Source of the DNA: Streptomyces sp. NBC_00306
GTDB taxonomy: Bacteria; Actinomycetota; Actinomycetes; Streptomycetales; Streptomycetaceae
Assembly: GCF_036169555.1 (NCBI RefSeq)
Contig: NZ_CP108032.1
Location: 2,418,001 to 2,482,000, forward strand
Length of the DNA stretch: 64,000 nt
Reading direction: 5' to 3'
Below the pieces are notes generated by a model. It saw nothing but the letters and a program-made list of their open reading frames with translations. It did not search any database and was not told the origin of the DNA. The translations under genes and the position numbers were made by a program. Below are positions 27,481-35,569 of this stretch, one piece after another. The number at the start of each line of letters is the position of its first letter. Position 1 is the first letter of the stretch.

Positions 27481-27843
27481 CTAGGGCGTCGAGACGGCCA
27501 TGGCGTGGCCTCCGAGCACCACGGCGACGACCAGAGAGACAACGACGATGGCGGCGGCCGTGCGCCGGCCCGGAGAAAGGCTGCGTGGCAGGAAGAGACT
27601 CAGCACTGCGCCGGTCCACGCGACGGACACCAGCCAGGGGAGCCATGCTTCCGCCCGATCGTTCACTCGGTGACAGTGGTCGGCTTGCGGCCCGGTTTCC
27701 CCGAAGTAGTAGAGGCAGTTGCTGCCGAAGTCCTCAGTACTCAACCCTATGAAGCCCCACCACACGGTGACGAAGACGGCGGCGGTCAACGCGACGCCGA
27801 CGACCCGGAAGTCTCCGGCGCGACGCGGTGTGGATGTGTCCAT
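27481..27843 (-). CDS. Hypothetical small membrane protein
   Basis: 120 residues from the ATG at 27843 (GGGGGGACC upstream). Three hydrophobic segments: VVGVALTAAVFVTVWWGF, WLVSVAWTGAVLSLFL and AAAIVVVSLVVAVVLGG. A loop with three Cys/His (NCLYYF, DHCHR) lies between the first two and would face outside. No family recognised. Confidence 0.65.
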   Translation of the reverse strand: MDTSTPRRAGDFRVVGVALTAAVFVTVWWGFIGLSTEDFGSNCLYYFGETGPQADHCHRVNDRAEAWLPWLVSVAWTGAVLSLFLPRSLSPGRRTAAAIVVVSLVVAVVLGGHAMAVSTP

Positions 27844-28240
27844 TCCCGGTCCCCCCGGCGAGACGCTGACCCGCCGAGGGTATCCCCGACAAGATGCGAA
27901 CCCGCGACCGCTGGAGAGCGGGGTGGGGCGAGTTGGGTCCGACCTGCCCGATGCCGACCTCGGCGTCTGCCGACTGTGGCCTCCATCGGCAGCCGCCGTG
28001 TGCCCCGTGAGTTCCGTCCGACCCGGCGCGGTTGTGGGCACGGGGACCTTCGCAGGGTCACCGTCCCTTGGCCCCGCCGACGCATGCCTTGAGGCCACGC
28101 TCGCCCACGTGGAGAGCCGCGGCATGTCGCCGTTCGCCTGAGAAGACGGCCCACAGCGGCCGCGCTGATGACACCGCTCCTGTGTCAGAGAGGGGGGATA
28201 CGGTGCAGCGACGGAATGACCATGCGTTTGGGGAGGGGCC
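27844..28240. other. Intergenic region between divergent genes
   Basis: About 400 bp with no supported gene. It must hold the promoters of the membrane protein gene and the DUF6928 gene; no clear operator was seen. Confidence 0.5.
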
Positions 28241-29020
28241 TTGGGAGCCAAGACCGGTCTGCTCGTGTACGCCGAGGGCGATGTGCCTTGCCTGCTGCGG
28301 CAGGTGGGAGCGGCGGACGTGGAACAGACGTCCGTCATGATGCGGCGTCTTCATCCTGGCTGCGAGATCGAGGAGAGCGATGGCTCGCACCTGTATGACG
28401 GCGTGTATCCGCCTGATGGAACGGCCTATGCGGCGAGCTGGCCCGGCGTGGAGATCGTCTGCAATCGGCGTGTGATGATCGATTACCCGTCGCAGCTCCC
28501 CCGGCATCTCGTCGCGGCGAGCGCCGGCCGACGGTTGGTCCTGCACGCCATGCACAGTGTGGTCGACTGGTTGGCGTTCGCCGTATGGGAGGACGGGCGT
28601 CTCATCCGGTCTCTGAGCCTGTCGCCGGAAGCCGGGGTCATCGAGAACATCGGGGAACCGCTCCCCTTCGAACTTCCCTACTGGGCTGGGGACCGTCCGG
28701 CCGATGTGATTCCGTGGCCGGGTGAGGAAGAGGAGCCGTACGCCCTGCCCTTTCATCCTCTGGAACTCGGCGAAGACGCCCTGCGTGCGCTCTGCGGCTT
28801 CATCCAGGAGGGCATGCCGGAGCCCGGAGACGTCGACGCCGAGAACATCGAGCTCCATGGTTTCCGAGTGAGGGAGCCGCACGGCCCCGACCGCGCCGAA
28901 AGGGAAGCGGAGCTGCGGAGGGCCGTGGAAGCGATGGGGTCGCCCCGGTTCTACACGATGGGCCCTGACGGCTTGTTGGTCGAAGGGGACGGGCCGCCGG
29001 CTCCCGCAGAGGACGAGTGA
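28241..29020 (+). CDS. DUF6928 family protein
   Basis: 259 residues from a TTG at 28241 preceded by GGGGAGG. The start MGAKTGLLVYAEGDVP and the central HSVVDWLAFAVWEDGRLIRS are those of the Streptomyces DUF6928 family, and the C-terminus is acidic. Soluble, function unknown. It lies at the left edge of the accessory region with immunity-like genes. Confidence 0.78.
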   Translation: MGAKTGLLVYAEGDVPCLLRQVGAADVEQTSVMMRRLHPGCEIEESDGSHLYDGVYPPDGTAYAASWPGVEIVCNRRVMIDYPSQLPRHLVAASAGRRLVLHAMHSVVDWLAFAVWEDGRLIRSLSLSPEAGVIENIGEPLPFELPYWAGDRPADVIPWPGEEEEPYALPFHPLELGEDALRALCGFIQEGMPEPGDVDAENIELHGFRVREPHGPDRAEREAELRRAVEAMGSPRFYTMGPDGLLVEGDGPPAPAEDE

Positions 29021-29032
29021 AGCGAGGCCGCT

Positions 29033-29521
29033 TCATCCCACTCGATGCGCGTTCGCTTGTGCGCGCAGGTCAAGCAGGTCGAGCAGCATGACGTCATAGA
29101 GGTCCGGGCCCGCCCACGGGCGCGCCTCGAGGTCGATCGTGAACCCCACCTGAGTCATGGCAGCGAGCGTGCGCTCACGGGCCGCCTCGGGACTGGACGC
29201 CGACTCCTCACTGTCCGGGGTGGAGACGTGGTGAACGAACCGGCCGCCGACCCGCTCGCAGAACTGGGCGTAGTCGACGGTGTGGAGGATCCAGGTGTGC
29301 CAGCCGATGTCCACCAGCTTGCTCGGCGACAGTTCGACTCCCGGGCGCCGGCCGCTGGTGGCGAGGAAGGCGGCCGTCTGGCCGACGATCCGGCGGGCCG
29401 TGCCGCGATCGATCTCAGGTTGGTCCTTGATGACGCGGGCGGTGAGGCGTCGCATCACCTCGGCGTCGACAAGCGTGGCCGGGTCGGTGGTACCCGCGGG
29501 ACGGACTGACTCGATGGTCAT
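29033..29521 (-). CDS. GRDP-like protein, intact copy
   Basis: 162 residues, ATG after GGAGGAAGC. The core VDIGWHTWILHTVDYAQFCE (Asp71, Trp74, His75) and GGRFVHHVS match the helical GRDP/DUF1399 domain of plant glycine-rich domain proteins; bacterial members have no known function. The DNA from the upstream leader to codon ~130 is about 98% identical to the broken copy at 40662-41144. The C-termini differ: this copy ends in EARPWAGPDLYDVMLLDLLD and has no Cys-rich tail. The join (about 29132) looks like a recombination point. Confidence 0.78.
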   Translation of the reverse strand: MTIESVRPAGTTDPATLVDAEVMRRLTARVIKDQPEIDRGTARRIVGQTAAFLATSGRRPGVELSPSKLVDIGWHTWILHTVDYAQFCERVGGRFVHHVSTPDSEESASSPEAARERTLAAMTQVGFTIDLEARPWAGPDLYDVMLLDLLDLRAQANAHRVG

Positions 29522-29551
29522 GCTTCCTCCTGTAGGGATGTCGCCCTCCGC

Positions 29552-29992
29552 TTAAGTCCGCCAGCGGTGCCAGAGCAACCATTTCGCGTGCTGCGGCAGG
29601 TGATGGCGCCAGAGCCAGAGAGGCAAGCGCCGGTGCGGGACAAATGCCCAAAGGTCGTCGTCGGCTTCGTTTCCCCTGAGCCGAGTCCGCAAAAGGGCCA
29701 GGCACTCGGCATCGACCGTGTGATGAAGACGTGCAACGTGCGCGAGGGCGACCGTGGCCTGCCGGCGCAGCTCTTCCGAGTCCGAGCGAAGGGCGCGGGC
29801 GATCCGGGGAAGGATGATCCCGGGGTCGGAGTGATTGAGGGCAAGGCCGATCACTGCCACTCCGACATGAGGCTCCTCGCGCTCAAAAGCCGCGTCTACC
29901 TCCTCCGGCTGGTCCATCCCGAGCAGGCCTTTGCCATCTGCCCAGTTGTAGGCCCAGTCAGGAGAGCCCGTGTCTTCACGCTCATACGGCAC
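29552..29992 (-). CDS. Hypothetical protein with HEAT-like helices
   Basis: 146 residues from a GTG with AAGG upstream. The middle (GIILPRIARALRSDSEELRR then QATVALAHVARLHHTVDAEC) has the look of one or two HEAT-type helix pairs; the C-terminus is rich in Trp and His (WLWRHHLPQHAKWLLWHRW). No family recognised. It is upstream of the GRDP-like gene, 30 bp away, and may be co-transcribed. Confidence 0.65.
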   Translation of the reverse strand: MPYEREDTGSPDWAYNWADGKGLLGMDQPEEVDAAFEREEPHVGVAVIGLALNHSDPGIILPRIARALRSDSEELRRQATVALAHVARLHHTVDAECLALLRTRLRGNEADDDLWAFVPHRRLPLWLWRHHLPQHAKWLLWHRWRT

Positions 29993-30211
29993 GTGCTGAC
30001 CTTACGACTGAACTGAATGACCGAGTCAGGCGCCGCCGGAGTGCCGGAGCACTCTTTTGGAAGACGCCGTATGGGGGTGGCTGCTGAGCTGAGGGAGTCT
30101 GGCCTGCGGGGGGAGCGGGCGTCCATTCATGGTTCCCCGCTCGTCTCCCGCTGATCGGGCACGTGAGGGGCACGGCGCCCTCTGAGCGCACTCCACCGTG
30201 GGCTGGGCTCC

Positions 30212-30580
30212 TCAGGCTTCCGTGGGCACGTCGTGGCCAGGCGCAAGGATCACGTCGGCGTCTTCCGCCGTGGCTCCGTCCGAGGTGAACGGCAAGGCAT
30301 CGCCGTGCTGGGTCACGAGCCAGCCGATGATCTCTTCCGTGTTCGGAACGCCGTTCTCGAAGTTGCGCCAGTGTGCTCGGTGGCCTCGGCCGGGCAGGAC
30401 GCCGACCACCTTGTGGGCTGGGATGAGGCGAGAGAAGTCCGGGTAATCGCTGACGGGTCGCATGACGCCACGCTCGGGGTCGACGACAAGGGCCGTGCGT
30501 GTCACTGGATCCCAGCCCTCGACGTTTGCCTGTCGATGCGCGAACAGAGCTATCCAACCTGTACTGCTGAAATCCGCCAT
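30212..30580 (-). CDS. Hypothetical protein
   Basis: 122 residues, ATG 30580 with a GGGATGAG sequence upstream. Begins with STGWIALFAHRQANVEGWDP and holds DPERGVMRPVSDYPDFSRL; soluble. Not recognised; may be a small immunity-type protein by neighbourhood. Confidence 0.55.
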   Translation of the reverse strand: MADFSSTGWIALFAHRQANVEGWDPVTRTALVVDPERGVMRPVSDYPDFSRLIPAHKVVGVLPGRGHRAHWRNFENGVPNTEEIIGWLVTQHGDALPFTSDGATAEDADVILAPGHDVPTEA

Positions 30581-30655
30581 CTCATCCCATGTTCACAGAA
30601 GTGCGCTGCGGCCTGCCGCGAGCATATGGGGACTGGCGACGCTGAGGTCGGTGGA

Positions 30656-30796
30656 GCGGGTTTGGGCTGGAGCTGCCGTGGGGCGAGAGATGGGGCCGTG
30701 AGCTTCCCGCGACTCGGGCAGTCCCTGGACCTGCCCCCAATAGCCCGATGTGGGCCCCGATCTTCGAGGCTCGCCCCATGGTGGCTGTCTAAGACA
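30656..30796. repeat. Dispersed MITE-like repeat, copy A
   Basis: About 140 bp closely matching the element at 39503-39649 (GTTTGGGCTGGAGCTGCC at one end, CTCGCCCCATGGTGGCTG at the other). Ends form an imperfect inverted repeat around GCC(A/G)TGGGGCGAG. It encodes no protein. This copy is more diverged at its right end. Confidence 0.7.
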
Positions 30797-30879
30797 CCGT
30801 TTCTTTTCGTCGTCCCGAGACGCCACACTGCTGAGGTGAACCCTGACCTTTATCCCGATCTGGCGACTGCGGGCACCTT

Positions 30880-31515
30880 GTGGTGCCTGACGGCTGGGGG
30901 ACGTCGGTCTCGGCGGTCAGTCCGCCGCCTGTGCCGTTCCGTCGGCCTCTGTCCGTTGCTCTCGGAGCGAAAGAGCGCATGTTTTTGCTGTGGGGCAGGA
31001 GCCGAGGGGTCGAACTCATCAGCGGATCGACAACAGATCTCAGGAACGTCGTACTGGCAGCAGTGGCCTGGGGGGAGGGCAGGAGCCTGAGCGAACTGCA
31101 CGAGCTCTTTCCCTTTATGTCCTCGGACGAGCGCGCGAAGGCGCATGAACGCGGTCCAGCGGCGGTGGTGGACCTCCAGTGGCGGCTGCTGAGGGAACAG
31201 GCAGCTGGTGAGCCGGGGTTCCCAGAGTTCGGCCTGCTGGTGGAAGCGGCGTATGCCGAGCCGCAGCTCAGGCGGCTGTCGGCGTTCTCCAGTCACTGGA
31301 CGCTGGGCTTCAGCGCCAGCACTGGTCGTTCGTCCAAGGTGGAGGTCGCTGTCGTCCCCGCGTGCAACGGCCGCCCCTACCGGGTTCAGGAGTTCGTTCA
31401 CGATGGCGGCGTGATCGGTGAAGTCGAAACGGCTGATGAGGCTGTTGCCCTGGCAACTGCTCACCTTCCAGTGGGGCTCGGCCCAGCCGTCGCCGGACCT
31501 GACGACGCCCTGTGA
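30880..31515 (+). CDS. DUF6193-family protein, N-terminus damaged
   Basis: 211 residues in the longest frame. From FRRPLSVALGAKERMFLLWG through LRRLSAFSSHWTLGFSASTG to LATAHLPVGLGPAV it follows the DUF6193 family found near actinomycete metabolite genes. The family-like start VNPDLYPDLATAGTL is at 30836 in a different frame, and the segment between is shorter than expected, so a frameshift with deletion has probably removed the true N-terminus. The GTG at 30880 has no ribosome binding site. Function unknown even for intact members. Confidence 0.6.
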   Translation: MVPDGWGTSVSAVSPPPVPFRRPLSVALGAKERMFLLWGRSRGVELISGSTTDLRNVVLAAVAWGEGRSLSELHELFPFMSSDERAKAHERGPAAVVDLQWRLLREQAAGEPGFPEFGLLVEAAYAEPQLRRLSAFSSHWTLGFSASTGRSSKVEVAVVPACNGRPYRVQEFVHDGGVIGEVETADEAVALATAHLPVGLGPAVAGPDDAL

Positions 31516-31536
31516 CGGGACCGGCATCTCAATGGG

Positions 31537-31896
31537 TCAGACACTGGGTTGGTTGGTGAGCCGGCGGTAGCCGATGAGGATTGCGGCTATGCCGACGAAG
31601 GCGAGGAAGTGTTCGGCCTTGCGCTCGTAGCGGCGGTGGAGCCTTCGGCAGCCGGCCAGCCAGGACACGGTTCTTTCGACCACCCAGCGATGTCGGCCCA
31701 GCCGCTGTGAGGACTCGACGCCTTTACGGGCGATGCGGTGGCGGATCCCCCGCGGGCGGAGCCATCGGCGCAGGTGATTGTAGTCATAGCCCTTGTCCGC
31801 ATGCAGTTTCGCCGGCCTTCGGCGCCGGGGCCCGCGGCGGGAGCGGATGGGCGAGATGCCTCGTACGAGCGGCTCCAGGCCCTGGCTGTCGTGCAT
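31537..31896 (-). pseudogene. IS5-family transposase fragment
   Basis: About 119 residues of the C-terminal half: LHADKGYDYNHLRRWLRPRG (second Asp of the DDE triad) and RHRWVVERTVSWLAGCRR (the Glu). The N-terminal half with the first Asp is absent upstream. It must be a remnant unable to move by itself. No terminal inverted repeats could be defined. A dispersed 53-bp repeat follows at once. Confidence 0.85.
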
Positions 31897-31920
31897 GTTC
31901 GTCGCCCGGCGCCAAGTCGG

Positions 31921-31973
31921 GCGCGCGGCGAGCGGAGCGAGCCCTTGAACCCGTTGAGAAGGTTTCTACTCAC
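31921..31973. repeat. 53-bp dispersed repeat, copy 1
   Basis: GCGCGCGGCGAGCGGAGCGA through TTCTACTCAC, nearly repeated at 39783-39837 with a 3-base difference in length. It holds CGAGCGGAGCG and a GAGAAGG(T/C)TTCTAC hairpin-like part. Both copies are within accessory DNA. Confidence 0.75.
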
Positions 31974-32025
31974 AAGCCCTGCCGCAGCTGTAACCGGTCC
32001 CGGCTGAGCTGGACGCCGTCCGCAT

Positions 32026-32412
32026 CTACAGGAGCCGCAAGACGCCGGGGGCTTCGTCTTCAAAGATCTCGACTAGCCAGTCGAACACTGTCGGCCCCTG
32101 GCCATCCCGAGCGGCGGCCAAGTCCTCGGCCACAGATGCCCGGTTCGACGGATGGCACCTTGCGAGCTGGAGTTCCAACTGTCGAACAGTCTCGGGATGG
32201 CCCAGGTGTGCCCGGGAAGCCTGGTGGTCGTGCCATGCGACCTTGAAGTAGTCGTCGTCAGGGGTTCCGAAACCACCACGGAGACAGTCAGCAAACGCGT
32301 CGAGGTTGCGGCCGAAGTAGCCGCCAGGGCCGTTCACAGCCTCACCCATCACTCGCCAGAAGCTTTCCAGCGTGCTGATCTGCTTCCCGTTCAGGGCATA
32401 GACCACTGTCAT
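32026..32412 (-). CDS. Barstar-family ribonuclease inhibitor
   Basis: 128 residues; ATG 32412. Family marks: VYALNGKQISTLESFWRVMG, then GYFGRNLDAFADCLRGGFGT, which holds the Asp-containing helix that plugs the barnase active site. No barnase-like toxin lies next to it, so it is an orphan immunity gene, perhaps protecting against toxins from neighbours. Confidence 0.88.
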   Translation of the reverse strand: MTVVYALNGKQISTLESFWRVMGEAVNGPGGYFGRNLDAFADCLRGGFGTPDDDYFKVAWHDHQASRAHLGHPETVRQLELQLARCHPSNRASVAEDLAAARDGQGPTVFDWLVEIFEDEAPGVLRLL

Positions 32413-32514
32413 GGCTACGGAGCATACGTCCCAAGCCCACGGCCGTGGGCTCATGATCGTCATCTGTCGGCGGTCAGTCCCGACGGCGACGCTGGTCCGC
32501 GCCAGCTGATGACT

Positions 32515-32805
32515 GAGGGAGTGGGCTCAAGGGATGGGCCGAAGTCGAAGCGGGTGTACCGCCGCCTGTGGCTGCCTGCCTTGACGAGGTCCGGCCTCGG
32601 GGACGTGCACTTCCACGATCTTCGCCACACAGGGAACACCCTCGCCGCAACCGGCGATACCATACACGTGAACTGATGCAGCGAATGGGGCACCCCTCCG
32701 TGCGGGCCGCACTGATCTGCCAGCACCTGGTGAACGGCCGTCACCAACGCGATCGCCGACCACGTCGACCGTCAGATCAGGAAGGCCCAGGTTCGCGACG
32801 GGTGA
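32515..32805 (+). pseudogene. Tyrosine integrase remnant (frameshifted C-terminus)
   Basis: The catalytic box VHFHDLRHTGNTLAATGDT (Arg and HxxR region) is in one frame, RELMQRMGHPSVRAALI with the second conserved His is in the next, and AIADHVDRQIRKAQVRDG ends it back in the first. At least two frameshifts, and the active-site Tyr region is altered (ALICQH where ALIYQH is normal). The N-terminal two thirds are missing. It lies 135 bp left of the tRNA-Val att copy. Confidence 0.85.
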
Positions 32806-32883
32806 TGTGGATTCGTTGTGGACTCGATCTGCCACGAATCTGACACGACGCCCATCCTCCGCCCCCGCGGCTGAGGAACAAAG

Positions 32884-32924
32884 AAGGCCCAGGCTCCCGG
32901 TTCAATACCGGTGACCTGGGCCTT
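32884..32924. terminator. Hairpin next to left att site
   Basis: AAGGCCCAGG pairs with CCTGGGCCTT, with an inner CCGG/CCGG pair. It sits 15 bp outside the att copy, the same relation as the hairpin at 42421-42452 to the intact tRNA. Confidence 0.65.
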
Positions 32925-32939
32925 TGTCGTGCTTCCTGC

Positions 32940-32984
32940 TGGTGGGCGCGGACGGTTTCGAACCGCCGACATCTGCTTTGTAAG
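32940..32984 (-). other. Left attachment site (tRNA-Val 3' half)
   Basis: Identical over 45 nt to the 3' part of the tRNA-Val gene at 42457-42531, from the CCA end to the anticodon loop, where identity stops sharply. This is the crossover core. Confidence 0.9.
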
Positions 32985-33082
32985 TTCGCCCCCCTGGGCC
33001 GTGCGAGTTGCTCGGACACCTGCTTGCCGACCGGTTCTGCATCCAGTCCAGGGCGCCGAGATGCGGGGCCGTCTGGCGACGT

Positions 33083-33104
33083 TGATGTCAGCCGGTGATG
33101 TCAG
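33083..33104. other. TGATGTCAG direct repeats, left end
   Basis: TGATGTCAG at 33083 and 33096, 13 bp apart. The same motif is at 42378, with a variant (GGATGTCAT) at 42391, also 13 bp apart, near the right att site. Candidate arm-type integrase sites. Confidence 0.5.
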
Positions 33105-33382
33105 ACCGCTGGGTGCTCGTGCGGCAGAGACTCGCGTACGAATGCGGTACACCGCTCGCCGCAGGCTCCCATGGCCTGGAAGTTCTGACGTGCCTCCGTG
33201 AGGCTCAGTCGGCCGTTCGGACCACCTCGAACCTGGTCGGCATCGTGGTCGTCCTGTCCGTCGTCCTCCCAGAAACACACAGGGCAGATGTCGAAGCTGC
33301 AACGCTCGTCGAGCGTCAGGAAGCCGCAGCAGGGACAGCGGTACGAGCTGGCCTCGGCCTTCCCCTCACTCCCGGGGCTCAA
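33101..33382 (-). CDS. CPCC-family cysteine-rich protein
   Basis: 93 residues from a TTG at 33382 that overlaps the upstream stop (TTGA), with GGAG before it; a GTG at 33430 is the alternative. The motif YRCPCCGFLTLDERCSFDIC then PVCFWEDDGQDD is the CPCC family core, probably a zinc-binding fold. Such proteins often lie among polymorphic-toxin immunity genes. Translation is probably coupled to the TPR gene before it. Confidence 0.82.
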   Translation of the reverse strand: MSPGSEGKAEASSYRCPCCGFLTLDERCSFDICPVCFWEDDGQDDHDADQVRGGPNGRLSLTEARQNFQAMGACGERCTAFVRESLPHEHPAV

Positions 33383-34245
33383 CCGAGCAGCTCCAGTCCG
33401 TTCCAGCTGCGTTCGCCGCCCGTCGCCCACGCATCCAGTAGCTGCCGGGCCTCGGTCTCAGGGGCGGCCAGCCAGACAGTCTGTGAGCCGCCGTGTGTCG
33501 GCACGCTGGCCTCATCCCAGTCGACCCGCCCCTCGCTGCAGCATGCGCACAGCATGTGGAAGCTGCTCGCCGGCTCGGCGCCGAAGTCCTGCGCGAAGAA
33601 TGAAGCCACCAAGGCGTCGATGTCGGATGCATTCGCTGCGTTCACGGTCGCATGCAGCGTCGGTAGCGAAGAGGCCTCGAAGAGCAGCAATTCGTCGAAC
33701 ACAGCGACTCTCTGGCCGTTGTACGTCCGCTCGCCGGTCGGCTCCCCGTCGTGTACAACGATCTCCCCGAAGCGCCGGCCTTTCGTGGCAGGGACGTTCA
33801 TCACGCGCCCACGCGTCGGGCAGAGCCGCTGGATCCAGACCACCTCGCGCTCGCCGCCCGTGTCCAGCCGTACGCACGCCGGGCCGAAGGTGCCGTTGAT
33901 CTCCCCCTCGCCCTCTGGCATCGGGATCCCAAAGCCCTCCCACGCGTCACGGGCGGTCGACCAGTCACGCTGGATCGTGGCAGCGACCCCCAGGTTCCAA
34001 AACGCCGGGTCCTGCTCGCCGCGCGGCGAGCGGGCAGCAGCCTCACAGCCGAGTTCGTAGGCTTTTGCCCAGTTGCGGAGAAACTTGTACGCCAGTGCTG
34101 CGTCGTACCACCACACCGCACTGGGGCCCTCGTCCGGATAGTGAGCGAGGACCTGCTCGTACAGCTCGGCGGAACGCAGCCACTCCTCCGCATCCCACAT
34201 CTCGCGAGCTCGTTCCAGCAACCGCTTCGCCTCGGACTTCTCCAC
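33379..34245 (-). CDS. Tetratricopeptide-type protein of unknown function
   Basis: 288 residues, GTG start. The N-terminal ~95 residues hold two or three TPR-like helix pairs (EEWLRSAELYEQVLAHYPDE, WWYDAALAYKFLRNWAKAYE). The C-terminal part has strands such as ERTYNGQRVAVFDELLLFEA and SFHMLCACCSEG. It overlaps the CPCC gene by 4 bp. The pairing with CPCC suggests a joint, perhaps immunity-type role; inference only. Confidence 0.72.
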   Translation of the reverse strand: MEKSEAKRLLERAREMWDAEEWLRSAELYEQVLAHYPDEGPSAVWWYDAALAYKFLRNWAKAYELGCEAAARSPRGEQDPAFWNLGVAATIQRDWSTARDAWEGFGIPMPEGEGEINGTFGPACVRLDTGGEREVVWIQRLCPTRGRVMNVPATKGRRFGEIVVHDGEPTGERTYNGQRVAVFDELLLFEASSLPTLHATVNAANASDIDALVASFFAQDFGAEPASSFHMLCACCSEGRVDWDEASVPTHGGSQTVWLAAPETEARQLLDAWATGGERSWNGLELLG

Positions 34246-34372
34246 GTCCCTGTCCCTCCCTCTGACCAGGGAGGGAGTTTCGCACGACGCCTGAAAGGTT
34301 GCTGGAGAGGGGTGTCGAAACGGTTGCGTCCAGGGAGTGGTGTACGGGTTCGACCTGATCCGGGGTCAGCAA

Positions 34373-34417
34373 CGGGGTGGCGGGATTTGGACCCGCGACC
34401 TCTTTGTCCCGAAGCAA
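34373..34417 (-). other. tRNA-Pro(CGG) 3'-half remnant
   Basis: Read on the minus strand: anticodon loop TTCGGGA, then CAAAG, variable loop, T arm GCGGG-TCCAAAT-CCCGC and acceptor CACCCCG. No matching 5' half exists (the sequence before the loop does not pair with CAAAG). Such 3' halves ending at the anticodon loop are what integration into tRNA genes leaves behind. The rest of this 304-bp gap has no gene. Confidence 0.75.
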
Positions 34418-34549
34418 CTCGGGTGGGAGCTCTCCCTTGGGGTGGCAGGCTCCTCACCTGCATTGACGGTCCACATACGTTCGCGCTTGTCCGCCGCTGT
34501 TCGTCGGCGTTGTCACGCAGTTAGACAATCACTGCCCCCGCGCTTCCCC

Positions 34550-35131
34550 TTACTGCCGAACAGGGTCGCTCGCTTGCCTCACATCAGCGTTGAGAGTCTG
34601 TCGCACATGATCTACGAACACATGCCGAGCACGTCGGTACAGCGCGGGGACATAGCTGCCGAGTACCATCCCGTCGTCGGTTGGCCACTCGTCGTCTTCC
34701 TCACTATGGGACGAGAGAAGAAGCACGTCGGCAACATGCTTGAGGCGTTCCACCAGTGGGATGACCACCTCGGGTGCGTCTAGCGCGACCAGGCTGGCGG
34801 CTCTGCCTAAAGCTGTGTGCGAGTCGTTCAGTCTGGTGGCTGCTTCCTCACGAGCTGGGGACCCTGGCGGAAGCGATGCACACCATGACATGCCTACGGC
34901 GGCCTTCTCGAACCCGTCTGCTGCTGCAAGAAGATCTACGTAGGCTTGTTTCTGAGCGGTGCGACGCGCCTCGGCGTGTAGGGCGCGAGCGGCTATCTTC
35001 GCTGCTTCCACCGCATTATCCGCAGCGCGTCGTGCCGCTCTGGCCTGCAAATATGTCGCTGGAAGTACCAAGGCCGTGACCCCGGCTGCGACTACGGCGG
35101 CGATCCCTCCAAGATCCATGAGCCTCATCAT
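34550..35131 (-). CDS. Hypothetical membrane-anchored protein
   Basis: 193 residues, ATG with GGAG upstream. One N-terminal membrane segment (GGIAAVVAAGVTALVLPATY), then a long charged coiled-coil-like helix (ARAARRAADNAVEAAKIAAR). Similar in layout to the protein at 19445, though sequence likeness is weak. No family recognised. Confidence 0.65.
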   Translation of the reverse strand: MMRLMDLGGIAAVVAAGVTALVLPATYLQARAARRAADNAVEAAKIAARALHAEARRTAQKQAYVDLLAAADGFEKAAVGMSWCASLPPGSPAREEAATRLNDSHTALGRAASLVALDAPEVVIPLVERLKHVADVLLLSSHSEEDDEWPTDDGMVLGSYVPALYRRARHVFVDHVRQTLNADVRQASDPVRQ

Positions 35132-35227
35132 GGTGGAAGCTCCGCTGGTTCACCGGGCATATGGGAACACGAGGTTGGTGGAGTCTTAATGGCCGTGTCA
35201 AGGGCCTCTGCTGGGCCGCTCGTGCTG

Positions 35228-35506
35228 TCAGGCGTCGGTGTCGGTGGCCTCTTCGAGCAGGTCCATGGCTTGGTTGTGGAAGTTGCGTTCGGCGTCGCGG
35301 CACGGGGCGTTGAAGAAGGCTCGTTGTGCTTCAGCAAGATCGCAGTGCAGCAGGCTCATGGTCACGAACACGGCTTCCACTCCGTGACAGCCGTTGTCCT
35401 TGAGGAACTGCTGGAGTGCGGCCGTGTCGCCGGTTGTCTCCCAGATGGGACGGGCGGTTTCCCGCATTGCAGCGATGCGCGCTGATCGCTCTGCGTCGAA
35501 GCCCAC
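35228..35506 (-). CDS. Hypothetical small protein
   Basis: 92 residues, GTG with GGAAGG upstream. Mostly helical: ERSARIAAMRETARPIWETT and LLHCDLAEAQRAFFNAPC. Three Cys. Not recognised. It ends 81 bp into the space left of the methylated-looking GC tail of the IS110 element and may be coincidentally placed there. Confidence 0.5.
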   Translation of the reverse strand: MGFDAERSARIAAMRETARPIWETTGDTAALQQFLKDNGCHGVEAVFVTMSLLHCDLAEAQRAFFNAPCRDAERNFHNQAMDLLEEATDTDA

Positions 35507-35569
35507 CGGACCCGCCTTCCTGGTTTGCCTGACAGGCTATCGCCAGGTGCGCGGGGTGCGGTGGGCTGT

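Noticed and set aside
31537..31896. Active IS5 element
   Set aside because: The N-terminal half of the transposase is missing and no terminal inverted repeats were found.
32772..33302. 176-codon minus-strand protein near the left att site
   Set aside because: The frame runs through the tRNA-Val remnant, the hairpin and the integrase tail in antisense; no support as a gene.
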